Positions 52,976-61,624 of a stretch of 64,000 nt of DNA are shown one piece after another; the stretch's first letter is position 1, and every line of letters starts with the position of its first letter. Location of the stretch: positions 124,001-188,000 of the forward strand of contig MPCW01000003.1 of assembly GCA_001874325.1 (NCBI GenBank). The letters are read 5' to 3'. A program made the position numbers and the translations under genes. The notes under the pieces were generated by a model that saw nothing but the letters and a program-made list of their open reading frames with translations, did no database searches and was not told the origin of the DNA. Origin of the DNA: Flavobacterium sp. MedPE-SWcel. GTDB lineage: Bacteria > Bacteroidota > Bacteroidia > Flavobacteriales > Flavobacteriaceae.

Positions 52976-54754
52976 ATGTCTACACTAGCAAAACAACCAC
53001 ACGAAAGAGAATTCTTCGGGCATCCGGCGGGATTATTTATATTGTTTTTTACCGAAATGTGGGAACGCTTTTCTTATTACGGAATGCGGGGTATATTAAC
53101 CCTTTATATCGCAACTTCAGCTACTGCAGTTGATCCTGGATTAGGTTGGAGTAATAAAGATGCGCTTTGGTTGTACGGATGGTACACTATGTTAGTATAT
53201 GTAGCTTCAATACCAGGCGGGTGGATTGCGGATAAATTTTTAGGGCAGAAAAAAACAGTAATGCTAGGAGGTTTACTTTTGTGTATTGGGCACGGAGTAT
53301 TAGCAATACCTCAAGATTGGGCGTTTTTTACAGGGTTATTACTTATTATTTTAGGTGTTGGTGGTTTAAAGCCAAACATTTCTACCATGGTAGGAGGGCT
53401 TTATAAAGAAGGAGATATTCGTAGAGATAGTGGTTTTACTATTTTTTATATAGGTATTAATATTGGAGCATTCTTGGCAAGTATATCTGTAGGGTTAGTT
53501 GCTTATGTATATGGATGGCATTATGGTTTCGGTCTTGCTGGTATCGGTATGGTACTAGGGCAGATTGTATACATATGGGGTCTACGTTACCTTAAAGGTG
53601 TTGGTGAATTTTCTGGAGGAACAGAAGTTTCTGAAACTGAAAAAGAAGCCGCTAAACGCCCATTAAATAAAATAGAGAAAGATAGAGTAGTAGTATTGCT
53701 AATATCATTCTTGATAGTGGTAGTGTTCTGGGGAGCTTTCGAGCAAGCTGGAGGATTAATGAATCTTTATACTGACGCAAAAGTTGATCGTACTATTGGA
53801 TTGAGTTCGCTTAAAGAAATTCCAGCAGCGGTATTCCAATCGCTCAACGCAGGTTATATTATCATCTTTGGGACTATTGTAGGTAGTTTCTGGTTATGGA
53901 TGAAGAAGAAAGGAAAAGAAGCTTCTTCTATATATAAAATGGCAATAGGTACTGTAATCATGGGACTTGGCTATGTCTTTATGATGTTTGCTTCTAAAGA
54001 AGCTGGAGCCGAGACTTTTGGTAAAGCTGCTATGATGTGGGTGTTTTTAGCATATTTGTTCCATACTATTGGTGAGCTTTGTACATCTCCGGTAGCATTA
54101 TCATTTATAACTAAATTAGCTCCGCTAAAATATGCTTCTATTATGATGGGAGTTTATTTTGCTGCTACTGGTTTTGGAAACAAATTAGCAGGTAGTATCG
54201 GTGAAGCTTCTCAATTAGAGCCTTTTGGAGGTGAAATGATAGTCTCTAAAGAAGAGGTAATACCATTTATGAGTAAAGACACTATTGAGGTTAAAAATGC
54301 ACAGAAAGAAATTGTTAAAATTTATGATTACCCTATAAATTTAGATAAGAATTTTAGTATTAAGAGTGATGTTTACCTTGCAGATGGTGAGGTGCAATTT
54401 CATAAAATTGGCTCAAGTGATAATCTAAATGATTTATTTAAATTATCTCAAGAAGAAAATTCTAATACTTTTGAGCTTAAAAAAGTACTTGAAGAGAACA
54501 ATATAACTCAAGAGAATCCTTATCATGCCAAATTAATATTTGAGAAAGATAAAGATGCAGCTCAGAAAACGGAGAATAAAGGAGATGGAAAAAATTACGG
54601 TGTTTCATTTGTGTTAGAAGAGCAACAAAATGAACAAGAGTATAAAACCTTTATGTGGCTTACTGTATTTACGGTTGCCTTTGGACTCCTATTATTGTTA
54701 TTCCTTAAGAAGTTAAAAAGGCTTACACACGGAGCAGAGGACAATGAGCAATAG
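52976..54754 (+). CDS. POT-family peptide transporter with periplasmic insert
   Basis: A 592-residue proton-coupled oligopeptide transporter (POT/PTR2). The helix 1 motif ExxER-F-x-Y-Y-G is seen in TEMWERFSYYGMRGI (E27, E30, R31). PTR signatures follow (GGWIADKFLGQKK; FTIFYIGINIGAF). Unusual is a soluble segment of about 145 residues (411-556) between the penultimate and last helices, which by the usual in/out topology faces the periplasm. It is coupled to the dipeptidyl peptidase gene (3-nt gap) and followed by a second POT gene, suggesting uptake of the released di- and tripeptides. Confidence 0.92.
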   Translation: MSTLAKQPHEREFFGHPAGLFILFFTEMWERFSYYGMRGILTLYIATSATAVDPGLGWSNKDALWLYGWYTMLVYVASIPGGWIADKFLGQKKTVMLGGLLLCIGHGVLAIPQDWAFFTGLLLIILGVGGLKPNISTMVGGLYKEGDIRRDSGFTIFYIGINIGAFLASISVGLVAYVYGWHYGFGLAGIGMVLGQIVYIWGLRYLKGVGEFSGGTEVSETEKEAAKRPLNKIEKDRVVVLLISFLIVVVFWGAFEQAGGLMNLYTDAKVDRTIGLSSLKEIPAAVFQSLNAGYIIIFGTIVGSFWLWMKKKGKEASSIYKMAIGTVIMGLGYVFMMFASKEAGAETFGKAAMMWVFLAYLFHTIGELCTSPVALSFITKLAPLKYASIMMGVYFAATGFGNKLAGSIGEASQLEPFGGEMIVSKEEVIPFMSKDTIEVKNAQKEIVKIYDYPINLDKNFSIKSDVYLADGEVQFHKIGSSDNLNDLFKLSQEENSNTFELKKVLEENNITQENPYHAKLIFEKDKDAAQKTENKGDGKNYGVSFVLEEQQNEQEYKTFMWLTVFTVAFGLLLLLFLKKLKRLTHGAEDNEQ

Positions 54755-54788
54755 AATAATAATGAATATAATTGAAACTACTATATAA

Positions 54789-56546
54789 ATGGAGACAACG
54801 ACGTCGAATGATTTTTTTAAATCTAATGTATTAGGACATCCAGCAGGGCTGTTTGTACTATTCTTTACCGAAATGTGGGAGCGTTTTTCGTTTTACGGAA
54901 TGCGTGTTTTGTTAATTAACTTTTTAACAATGGCTATAGTTAGCGACAATCCTGGTTGGGGATGGTCGGCAGAAAATGCAGGAGCATTATATGGTACTTA
55001 TGCTATGTTACTTTATATAACACCTATTTTTGGAGGAATCCTTGCAGATAGATACATAGGTTATCGTTGGGCTGTAGTTATTGGTTCTATAATAATGACT
55101 TTAGGTCACGCCTCCATGGCGATAGAAACAGAATTTTCACTTTATTTTGGTTTAGGTCTATTAGTTTTAGGTACAGGTTTCTTTAAACCTAATATGACAT
55201 CGATCCTTTCTGAAATGTATAAAGATCATCCAGAGAAAAAAGATGGAGCTTATACTATTTTCTATATGGGTGTAAATGCAGGTGCTTTCTTCGGGATGAT
55301 GCTTTGTGGTTACCTAGCAGAAAGTGTAGGATGGGCTTGGGGCTTTGGTCTTGCAGGTGTGTTTATGCTTTTTGGTACATTACAGTTTTGGTTAGCAAAA
55401 CCATTATTTGGTAGAATAGGAGAGGTGCCATCTAAAGCAGATCGTATAGCTGCTGAAGAGGCTGCTAAAACATCGTCAAAAGATGAAGACAAGAGAAATC
55501 CATTTACAATGGTAGATAAAATACTTATAGTTATTACAACTATAGTAGGTCTTTTGTATGCGTTTAATGATCCTCTTTCTAAAATCGGAAACATCAATAT
55601 GTTCCCTTTTAAAGTAAACGGAATTGATGGACAAAATGTGGTAGTATTAGGAGCATTAATATTATTCCTAATACTTGTAGTTTCTCGAATTGCTCGTTAT
55701 ACAAAGGTTGTGAGAGATAGGATGATTGCAGTTATTGTTTTTGCATTTTTTACTGTTTTCTTTTGGATGTCTTTTGAACAAGGAGCTTCATCATTAGTTC
55801 TTTTTGCAAGAGATAGTGTAGATAGATCATTAGAGGGGAGTTCATTAACAATATTTAATATAGTTAATACATTACTAACGATTGTGCCATTGGTTATAAT
55901 AACATATGTATTAGCAATGCTTGCAAAGCAAACTTGGGCAAAAATACCGGGAGCTAATATTGTACTTGCAGTATGCTTTCTTGGAGTATGGGGTGTAGCA
56001 GTATGGATGTTGTATCAGTACTTTACAGCAGAATCTTCTGAGATTACAGTGTCATGGTTTAGTATCTTGAATTCGTTCTTTATTATAGCGTTTGCATCCT
56101 CAATATCTAAAATATGGGATAGTAAATATAATCCTAGTGCAGCCGTTAAATATGGTTTAGGTCTTATAGTAATGGCTATTGGTTTTGGTCTATTAGCGTT
56201 TGGATCTCATGGTCTTGTAGAGGGTGTAAAAGTTAGTATGGTTTGGTTAGTATTGGCTTACTTATTCCATACTCTAGGGGAATTATTCCTTTCGCCAGTA
56301 GGGCTTTCTTATGTGTCTAAACTAGTTCCAGGAAGAATGATAGCCTTTATGTTTGGTATGTGGTACTTGGCAATTGCTATAGGTAATAAGTTAGCTGCTA
56401 TTTTAGGAGGGCAAATTGAAAATATTACTAAGGAGTATTCGTTATCTACGTTTTTCTTAATATTTACAGTTGTACCTATTGCAGCAGGACTTGTAGTAAT
56501 GGCTTTAAACCCTGTACTTAAAAAATTAATGCACGGTGTACGATAA
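54789..56546 (+). CDS. POT-family peptide transporter
   Basis: A 585-residue second POT/PTR2 transporter with the same motif (TEMWERFSFYGMRV; E28, E31, R32) and IGYRWAVVIGS, TIFYMGVNAGAFFGMMLCGYLAE signatures. It lacks the long periplasmic insert of the neighbour; the loop before its last helix is only about 15 residues. A polar stretch near 215-240 (EAAKTSSKDEDKRNPF) splits the two halves. It is similar to, but clearly distinct from, the upstream transporter, so the pair may differ in substrate range. Spacing of 34 nt is compatible with one operon. Confidence 0.92.
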   Translation: METTTSNDFFKSNVLGHPAGLFVLFFTEMWERFSFYGMRVLLINFLTMAIVSDNPGWGWSAENAGALYGTYAMLLYITPIFGGILADRYIGYRWAVVIGSIIMTLGHASMAIETEFSLYFGLGLLVLGTGFFKPNMTSILSEMYKDHPEKKDGAYTIFYMGVNAGAFFGMMLCGYLAESVGWAWGFGLAGVFMLFGTLQFWLAKPLFGRIGEVPSKADRIAAEEAAKTSSKDEDKRNPFTMVDKILIVITTIVGLLYAFNDPLSKIGNINMFPFKVNGIDGQNVVVLGALILFLILVVSRIARYTKVVRDRMIAVIVFAFFTVFFWMSFEQGASSLVLFARDSVDRSLEGSSLTIFNIVNTLLTIVPLVIITYVLAMLAKQTWAKIPGANIVLAVCFLGVWGVAVWMLYQYFTAESSEITVSWFSILNSFFIIAFASSISKIWDSKYNPSAAVKYGLGLIVMAIGFGLLAFGSHGLVEGVKVSMVWLVLAYLFHTLGELFLSPVGLSYVSKLVPGRMIAFMFGMWYLAIAIGNKLAAILGGQIENITKEYSLSTFFLIFTVVPIAAGLVVMALNPVLKKLMHGVR

Positions 56547-56596
56547 TTTTTTCGGCATTGTTTTTGGTTATACAGTCACTTTAAAACTTATATAAT

Positions 56597-57058
56597 ATGA
56601 AAAAAATACTTCTAATCTTGTTTGTTGCCTTAGGTACTATGGTAACGCAAGCACAAGAAATCAAGTGGATGTCGTTAAACGAAGCGCTTGAAGCACAGAA
56701 AAAAGAAGCGAAGCCTATTTTTATGGATGTATATACTAAATGGTGTGGGCCTTGTAAAATGTTAGACAAAAATACTTTTCACGATAAAGAGGTGGTAAAG
56801 CACATTAACGCTAATTACTATGCTGTGAAATTTAATGCAGAAGGAACTGAAGAGGTCACTTATAAAGGGAAAGAATATTCTAACCCTAATTATGTGCCTA
56901 ATAGGAAAGGTAGAAATTCTGCACATCAATTTACTAAGCTTCTTAAGTTACAAGGATATCCAACAATGATTATTTTTGATAGTAAAGGAAATGTTCAAGA
57001 GTCTATAGTTGGTTACCGTAAGCCAGGACAGTTAATGTCGGCGCTTAAGGCAAAATAA
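56597..57058 (+). CDS. Exported thioredoxin-family protein (CGPC)
   Basis: A 153-residue protein with a signal peptide (MKKILLILFVALGTMVTQAQ) and a thioredoxin fold with the classical active site WCGPCK (C50, C53). After it come DVYTKW before and TFHDKEVVKHINANYYAVKF behind, a pattern seen in thioredoxin_7-type periplasmic proteins. A GYPTMIIFDSKGN segment gives the cis-Pro loop. It likely reduces or isomerises disulfides in the periplasm. It follows the POT genes after 50 nt, so operon membership is possible. Confidence 0.9.
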   Translation: MKKILLILFVALGTMVTQAQEIKWMSLNEALEAQKKEAKPIFMDVYTKWCGPCKMLDKNTFHDKEVVKHINANYYAVKFNAEGTEEVTYKGKEYSNPNYVPNRKGRNSAHQFTKLLKLQGYPTMIIFDSKGNVQESIVGYRKPGQLMSALKAK

Positions 57059-57118
57059 TATATAATAATGTGTCTCCATTGTTTATAAAGAATGATGGAG
57101 ATACTAAATATAAGAAAT

Positions 57119-57589
57119 ATGAAAAAGTTACTTTTAGTCCTTTTTGTTGCTTTAGGAAGTTTAACGATACAAGCGCAAGAAACACTTGAATGGCATACTG
57201 ATATTAAGGAGGCAGCAAAACTTTCTGAAGAAACTAAAAAACCGTTGTTATTATTTTTTACAGGTAGCGATTGGTGCGGTTGGTGTGTTCGTTTACAAAA
57301 AGAAGTTTTAAAAACTTCTGAATTTGAAAAATGGGCAAAAGAAAATGTTATTTTAGTAGAACTTGATTTTCCTAGAAGAACAAAACAATCTTTAGAGTTA
57401 AAGCAACAAAATGCTAAACTTAATCAATTTTTTAAAGTAAGAGGTTATCCTACAATTTGGTTTGCAAACGGTAGTGAGAAAGCAACAGGAGGTATAGCTT
57501 TTGATGCATTAGGAAGTGTTGGTTATGTTAAAGGAGGTCCTTCAAATTGGCTAAAAGAGGCAAAAAGAATCTTGAACTCTAAGAAATAG
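57119..57589 (+). CDS. Exported thioredoxin-like protein (CGWC)
   Basis: A 156-residue relative of the preceding gene product: signal MKKLLLVLFVALGSLTIQAQ and active site SDWCGWCVRLQ (C53, C56), a motif more like DUF899/thioredoxin_7-type oxidases than classic thioredoxin. The cis-Pro loop is GYPTIWFANGS. The upstream in-frame ATG at 57092 would add nine residues before the signal peptide and is not favoured. The pair at 56597 and 57119 seems to come from an old duplication, given the near-identical signal peptides. It ends at a terminator lying inside the comEC coding end. Confidence 0.88.
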   Translation: MKKLLLVLFVALGSLTIQAQETLEWHTDIKEAAKLSEETKKPLLLFFTGSDWCGWCVRLQKEVLKTSEFEKWAKENVILVELDFPRRTKQSLELKQQNAKLNQFFKVRGYPTIWFANGSEKATGGIAFDALGSVGYVKGGPSNWLKEAKRILNSKK

Positions 57590-57604
57590 AAATTAAGAGT
57601 ACTA

Positions 57605-59629
57605 TTATTTTATTATATAGAATCCCTTTTCGGCAGTAGCATGAAAAGGGATTTTTTGTTCTTCACATATTATTTCCCAACGTTTAATAAAAGTTTTATA
57701 GTTGGTTGCATCAGCAACTACTATCTTGGGTTTAACTTCTTGTAATAACTGTTCTAAATTTACTTTAGATGACTTTGTTAGCAGCACAATATCAGGTTGC
57801 ATCGTTTTACTATAGATCCCTTTTTTATCAAGTAGTAGTATTTTGTGCTGCTTAAACCAGAGCGTGTTTTGTAATGAAGTCGTGTTAATACTATCGCTAA
57901 AACTTCCTTTTATGTAAGCTTTAGCATTGTAGCTTTCTGTAACAAGACTGTCGTTACTATAGAAAGTAATAGTATTTTGTTTTCTTGCAGCTATTAAACT
58001 ATTATTCCAGTTATTGAATATTATGAGTTCTTCACTATTGTTAGCCTGCCATTTGGTAGCTATATATATAAATTGGAATAATAATACAGCACATAATGTT
58101 ATAACGATACGTTTGTATTCTTTTTTGAAAGACCATAATACTCCAGATATTATAATAGCATAAAGTGATATAGTGAGTAGAAGTGAGAAAGAAATATCTT
58201 TAATAACAAGGTCTTTAAAAGAAGCTATCCATTGTATAAAGCTATTCATAGACCAAATTAGAAATTCTAAAACCTCTCCAAGTAGTAAGGCAAATTCATT
58301 GTAAATAAAATTGAAGATTAATGTTATAATGCCAAGTATTAAAACAAGTGTTGCAATTGGTATGACTACAATATTAGCAATAGGGAAGAGTAGTGGGAAC
58401 TGATTGAAGTAATATAGGCTTAAAGGGAGTACACCCAGTTGTGCTACTAAGGATATTACTATAATGTCGATAAAATAATTAACAGCTTTGTATTTCGAAA
58501 CTTTTATTTTTTGATATAATGGCTGTAGCCACACTATCGAGAATACAGCGGCATAACTAAGCTGAAAACCTACATCAAATAGAAATGCAGGCTTTACTAA
58601 TATCAATACTAGCATAGATACAGCAATAGAGTTAAAAGTGTTTGCATTACGGTTAAAATAAAGCCCTATACTTACAAAACTGAACATTACTACCGCACGT
58701 ACTATTGATGCTGATAACCCTGCTATAATAGCAAAAAACCATAAGAAAGCTAATGTAGCGAGTAACTGTATTAGTTTACCTTTTTTATTGAACCGATTTA
58801 GGGGTTTTAATATAAGGCTAATCATGTAGAATAGTATGGCAATGTGAAGCCCAGAAATGGCGAGTATGTGCATTACACCTGCATCGATATAGTTAGCTTT
58901 AATATTTTTATCAATGTCTTGTCGTTGCCCTAATAGTAATGCTTTAACCACATTCATTACTCGCGGACTGTAGTTGTGATTATCAAAACTATATATAAGC
59001 TCTCTACGGAAGCTGTCAATGTAATAATCAAAGTTCTTAACCTGCCCTGCTGTTATATAGTTTTTTTTCAATTTTACTTGATGGAAAATATTTTGTTTTT
59101 CCATATAAGCGGCATAATCAAACTGATAAGGGTTTAGTGTCTTAGTAATAGGTTTTGGAGTGTCATGTATAATTATAACATCGCCAGCGAGGAATAGTAA
59201 GGGGTGACTTTTTATGGGGACTGTTATTAGTATTTTACCTGTAGCAGGTTTTTTGTTTACAGATTGTACTTTTAAGTAATACTTCTCATTAAAATCATTG
59301 GGTTTTATCCGTTCGGCTATATAACCTTTTATTAATGGCGCTTCACCTGCGGTTAATACATTACTGTAATGTGTAGGAGAATTAGGGGGATGATGTAATG
59401 AAAAGGTTAGTAAACCTGTAAAGAAAGCCAGTAGTAAAGTGCTTATGCTGAAATAAGGCTTTTGAACGAAGGTTTTAGCCGAAAGCCAGTAGGATGTAAC
59501 AAATAGTAGAAATGATACTCCTGTGGCTATATATGTGGTGAATAAAGGGAGGTTACTATATGCGCCTACAGCAATACCTATGGCTAGTGTTGTGGTTATG
59601 GGAATAATAGGGTATTTCAATATCTTCAT
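57605..59629 (-). CDS. comEC: ComEC/Rec2 family membrane protein with degenerate C-terminal domain
   Basis: A 674-residue membrane protein of the DNA-uptake channel family. It opens with two or three helices, a DUF4131-type soluble domain (about 75-200), and the Competence domain (MHILAISGLHIAILFYMISL near 255 and an array of helices to about 510). The last 150 residues resemble the metallo-beta-lactamase part found in many ComEC proteins (LLDKKGIYS, DIVLLTKSSKVNLEQLLQ, VVADAT) but lack the HxHxDH metal motif. DNA import would still be possible, while nuclease activity is unlikely. It follows the NlpC gene on the minus strand after 34 nt. Confidence 0.88.
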   Translation of the reverse strand: MKILKYPIIPITTTLAIGIAVGAYSNLPLFTTYIATGVSFLLFVTSYWLSAKTFVQKPYFSISTLLLAFFTGLLTFSLHHPPNSPTHYSNVLTAGEAPLIKGYIAERIKPNDFNEKYYLKVQSVNKKPATGKILITVPIKSHPLLFLAGDVIIIHDTPKPITKTLNPYQFDYAAYMEKQNIFHQVKLKKNYITAGQVKNFDYYIDSFRRELIYSFDNHNYSPRVMNVVKALLLGQRQDIDKNIKANYIDAGVMHILAISGLHIAILFYMISLILKPLNRFNKKGKLIQLLATLAFLWFFAIIAGLSASIVRAVVMFSFVSIGLYFNRNANTFNSIAVSMLVLILVKPAFLFDVGFQLSYAAVFSIVWLQPLYQKIKVSKYKAVNYFIDIIVISLVAQLGVLPLSLYYFNQFPLLFPIANIVVIPIATLVLILGIITLIFNFIYNEFALLLGEVLEFLIWSMNSFIQWIASFKDLVIKDISFSLLLTISLYAIIISGVLWSFKKEYKRIVITLCAVLLFQFIYIATKWQANNSEELIIFNNWNNSLIAARKQNTITFYSNDSLVTESYNAKAYIKGSFSDSINTTSLQNTLWFKQHKILLLDKKGIYSKTMQPDIVLLTKSSKVNLEQLLQEVKPKIVVADATNYKTFIKRWEIICEEQKIPFHATAEKGFYIIK
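57621..57657 (+). terminator. Terminator of the CGWC thioredoxin gene, inside comEC
   Basis: An 11-bp stem AATCCCTTTTC/GAAAAGGGATT with an 11-nt loop, followed by TTTT on the plus strand. It begins 31 nt after the stop at 57589 and lies in the final codons of comEC on the other strand. Confidence 0.75.
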
Positions 59630-59663
59630 AAATACAGCGATATTGAAAGGTTATTATTTACAA

Positions 59664-60338
59664 CTATAAATTAGTATTTATAACCCTATTGGCTTGTATG
59701 AATTTCTTTTTATAATAACTTTCATACATAGAAGAAACCGTGACACCTAATCGTGATGAGGCGTGTATAAACTTTACTTCTCCATCGGGTGTTACTTCTG
59801 TAACTAGTCCTACATGGTTTATTCTCTTTTTGCGCTTAGTGGCAAAAAAAAGTAAATCACCTTTTTTAACTTCTTCAAGAGCTATTTCTTCACCAGATTC
59901 AGCCATTTCTCTTGAAGTTCTAGGTAGTGAAAAATCAAAAGTGTTGAATGATGTATAGATTAACCCACTACAATCAACACCATTTTTTGTAGTACCTCCT
60001 GACCTATAAACAACACCTTCAAATTCCATGGCGTTATTTATTATCTGTTGTGCAAGATAACCTTCGCTAGATGTAGGAGTGAAATCAATATCTAATCGAT
60101 CTTCATTTGTAGTAAGGCTATCGTTACTTTTAGTAGCTGTGACACTCCCTAGAGTAGGTTTACTATACAATTGTTCCGTTTTAATAGTAACAGTGTCAGT
60201 ATTAATATTATTCTCTTTTTTTACATAAGAGTATAGTCCTTTTTTTAAGGCTTCCTTTTTAGATGTAATGATTTGCCCTGATGATTGCCAAGAAACAAAA
60301 AGGAATAAGAAGAATATTATATGTGATGTCTTTTTCAA
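59664..60338 (-). CDS. NlpC/P60 family cell-wall hydrolase
   Basis: A 224-residue exported peptidase of the C40 family. Signal peptide (SHIIFFLFLFVSWQSSGQ), a linker, and the NlpC/P60 domain with catalytic C123 (NGVDCSGLIYTSF), H175 (RINHVGLVTEV) and H192 (IHASSRLGV), the usual Cys-His-His triad. Such enzymes cut peptidoglycan stem peptides, often between D-Glu and meso-diaminopimelate. The likely start is TTG at 60338; no ATG begins the signal peptide. It has a promoter at 60371-60378. Confidence 0.9.
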   Translation of the reverse strand: MKKTSHIIFFLFLFVSWQSSGQIITSKKEALKKGLYSYVKKENNINTDTVTIKTEQLYSKPTLGSVTATKSNDSLTTNEDRLDIDFTPTSSEGYLAQQIINNAMEFEGVVYRSGGTTKNGVDCSGLIYTSFNTFDFSLPRTSREMAESGEEIALEEVKKGDLLFFATKRKKRINHVGLVTEVTPDGEVKFIHASSRLGVTVSSMYESYYKKKFIQANRVINTNL

Positions 60339-60370
60339 GATGTTGTTAATCAGTTAAAAAACGATTCGTA

Positions 60371-60378
60371 CAAATATA
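60371..60378 (-). promoter_or_regulatory. Promoter -7 element of the NlpC gene
   Basis: Minus-strand TATATTTG matches TAnnTTTG, 32 nt before the TTG start. Confidence 0.5.
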
Positions 60379-60405
60379 TAAAAAATTGAAAACGAAGGTA
60401 AAATA

Positions 60406-61518
60406 CTACTTTATCTCCTTAATAATTAATTTGGCAGTATTAGCACTAGCGCCTGCACCTCCTAATTTTTGTTCTAAATTGTCATATTCTTGTAATAAGT
60501 TCTCACGATGTTTAGCGTCGAGTATTTTTTCTAGTTCTGCTTTAATGCTTTTTTTGTTGAAGTCATCTTGTATAAGTTCTTTTACAACCTCTTTATTCAT
60601 TATAAGGTTTACTAGCGATATGTATTTAAGCGTAATAATACGTTTTGCTATTTGATAAGAGATCCAGTTACCTTTATAACACACTACTTCGGGTACTTTA
60701 AATAAAGCGGTTTCGAGTGTTGCAGTACCTGATGTTACTAAGGCAGCATGAGCAATGCTTAATAAGTCATATGTTTTGTTACTTACAAAGTGAATGCTTT
60801 TTTTGTCTAAAAACTGCTCGTAAAAAGAATATTCTTGACTGGGTGCTCCAGCAATTACAAATTGATAGTCTTTAAAATCATCTACTATAGATAACATTAT
60901 AGATAACATTTTTGAAATCTCCTGTTTTCTACTACCAGGTAAAAGTGCGATTACAGGTCTGTCATCAAGGTTATGTTCTTTTCTAAATGCTTCTTTATTA
61001 GTGGTAGATCTATTTTGTATAGCATCAATAAGTGGATGTCCTACAAATTCTACAGGAAAGTTGTGTTTTGCTTCATAAAACTCTTTCTCAAAAGGAAGGA
61101 TGATGTACATTTTATCGACATCGCGTTTTATGTCTTTAATACGGTTTTCTTTCCAAGCCCATATTTGTGGCGATATGTAGTAATGGGTTTTTAAACCTTC
61201 TTTACGTGCCCATTTTGCAATACGCATGTTAAAGCCAGGGTAGTCTATAAATATAATAGCATCAGGATTAAAAGATGCGATATCTTGTTTACAAAACTTT
61301 ATGTTGTTTAGTATGGTATTTAAGTTTTGTAATACCTCTACAAAGCCCATAAAAGCAAGATCACGATAATGTTTTACAAGTGTACCTCCTGCTTGTTGCA
61401 TGAGGTCGCCACCCCAAAAGCGTATCTCGGCTTGCGGGTCTTGTTTGTATAACTCTTTCATGAGGTTTGCTCCGTGCAAGTCGCCCGATGCTTCACCAGC
61501 TATTATGTAATATTTCAT
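60406..61518 (-). CDS. lpxB: Lipid-A-disaccharide synthase
   Basis: A membrane-associated GT19 glycosyltransferase that joins UDP-2,3-diacylglucosamine and lipid X to the lipid A disaccharide. The 370 residues show the family opening YIIAGEASGDLHGANLM, YISPQIWAWKENRIK, FVGHPLIDAI and LLPGSRKQEISKML. Length is typical. A 12-nt perfect tandem repeat near 60886-60909 encodes a repeated MLSI in the LpxB helix after the LPGSRKQE motif; it is small and keeps the frame. It has its own promoter and follows a terminator. Confidence 0.96.
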   Translation of the reverse strand: MKYYIIAGEASGDLHGANLMKELYKQDPQAEIRFWGGDLMQQAGGTLVKHYRDLAFMGFVEVLQNLNTILNNIKFCKQDIASFNPDAIIFIDYPGFNMRIAKWARKEGLKTHYYISPQIWAWKENRIKDIKRDVDKMYIILPFEKEFYEAKHNFPVEFVGHPLIDAIQNRSTTNKEAFRKEHNLDDRPVIALLPGSRKQEISKMLSIMLSIVDDFKDYQFVIAGAPSQEYSFYEQFLDKKSIHFVSNKTYDLLSIAHAALVTSGTATLETALFKVPEVVCYKGNWISYQIAKRIITLKYISLVNLIMNKEVVKELIQDDFNKKSIKAELEKILDAKHRENLLQEYDNLEQKLGGAGASANTAKLIIKEIK

Positions 61519-61535
61519 GGCTTCAATTTATGCCT

Positions 61536-61543
61536 CAAAAATA
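61536..61543 (-). promoter_or_regulatory. Promoter -7 element of lpxB
   Basis: Minus-strand TATTTTTG matches TAnnTTTG, 18 nt before the lpxB ATG. Confidence 0.55.
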
Positions 61544-61571
61544 GTGTTTATTTTATTTGTAATAGGTATAT

Positions 61572-61604
61572 AAAAAAATAGCCTGTGCAATGCACAGGCT
61601 ATTT
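61572..61604 (-). terminator. Terminator of the acidic lipoprotein gene
   Basis: A stem AAATAGCCTGTGCA/TGCACAGGCTATTT with a 1-2 nt loop, about 20 nt beyond the stop at 61625; a T-run follows when read on the minus strand. Confidence 0.8.
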
Positions 61605-61624
61605 AATGATTTATAGTATATAAA

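Noticed and set aside
57605..58100. Frameshift in the comEC C-terminal part explaining the missing metal motif
   Set aside because: Other frames of this region show no HxHxDH-like stretch, and the degenerate strand pattern continues to the natural stop.
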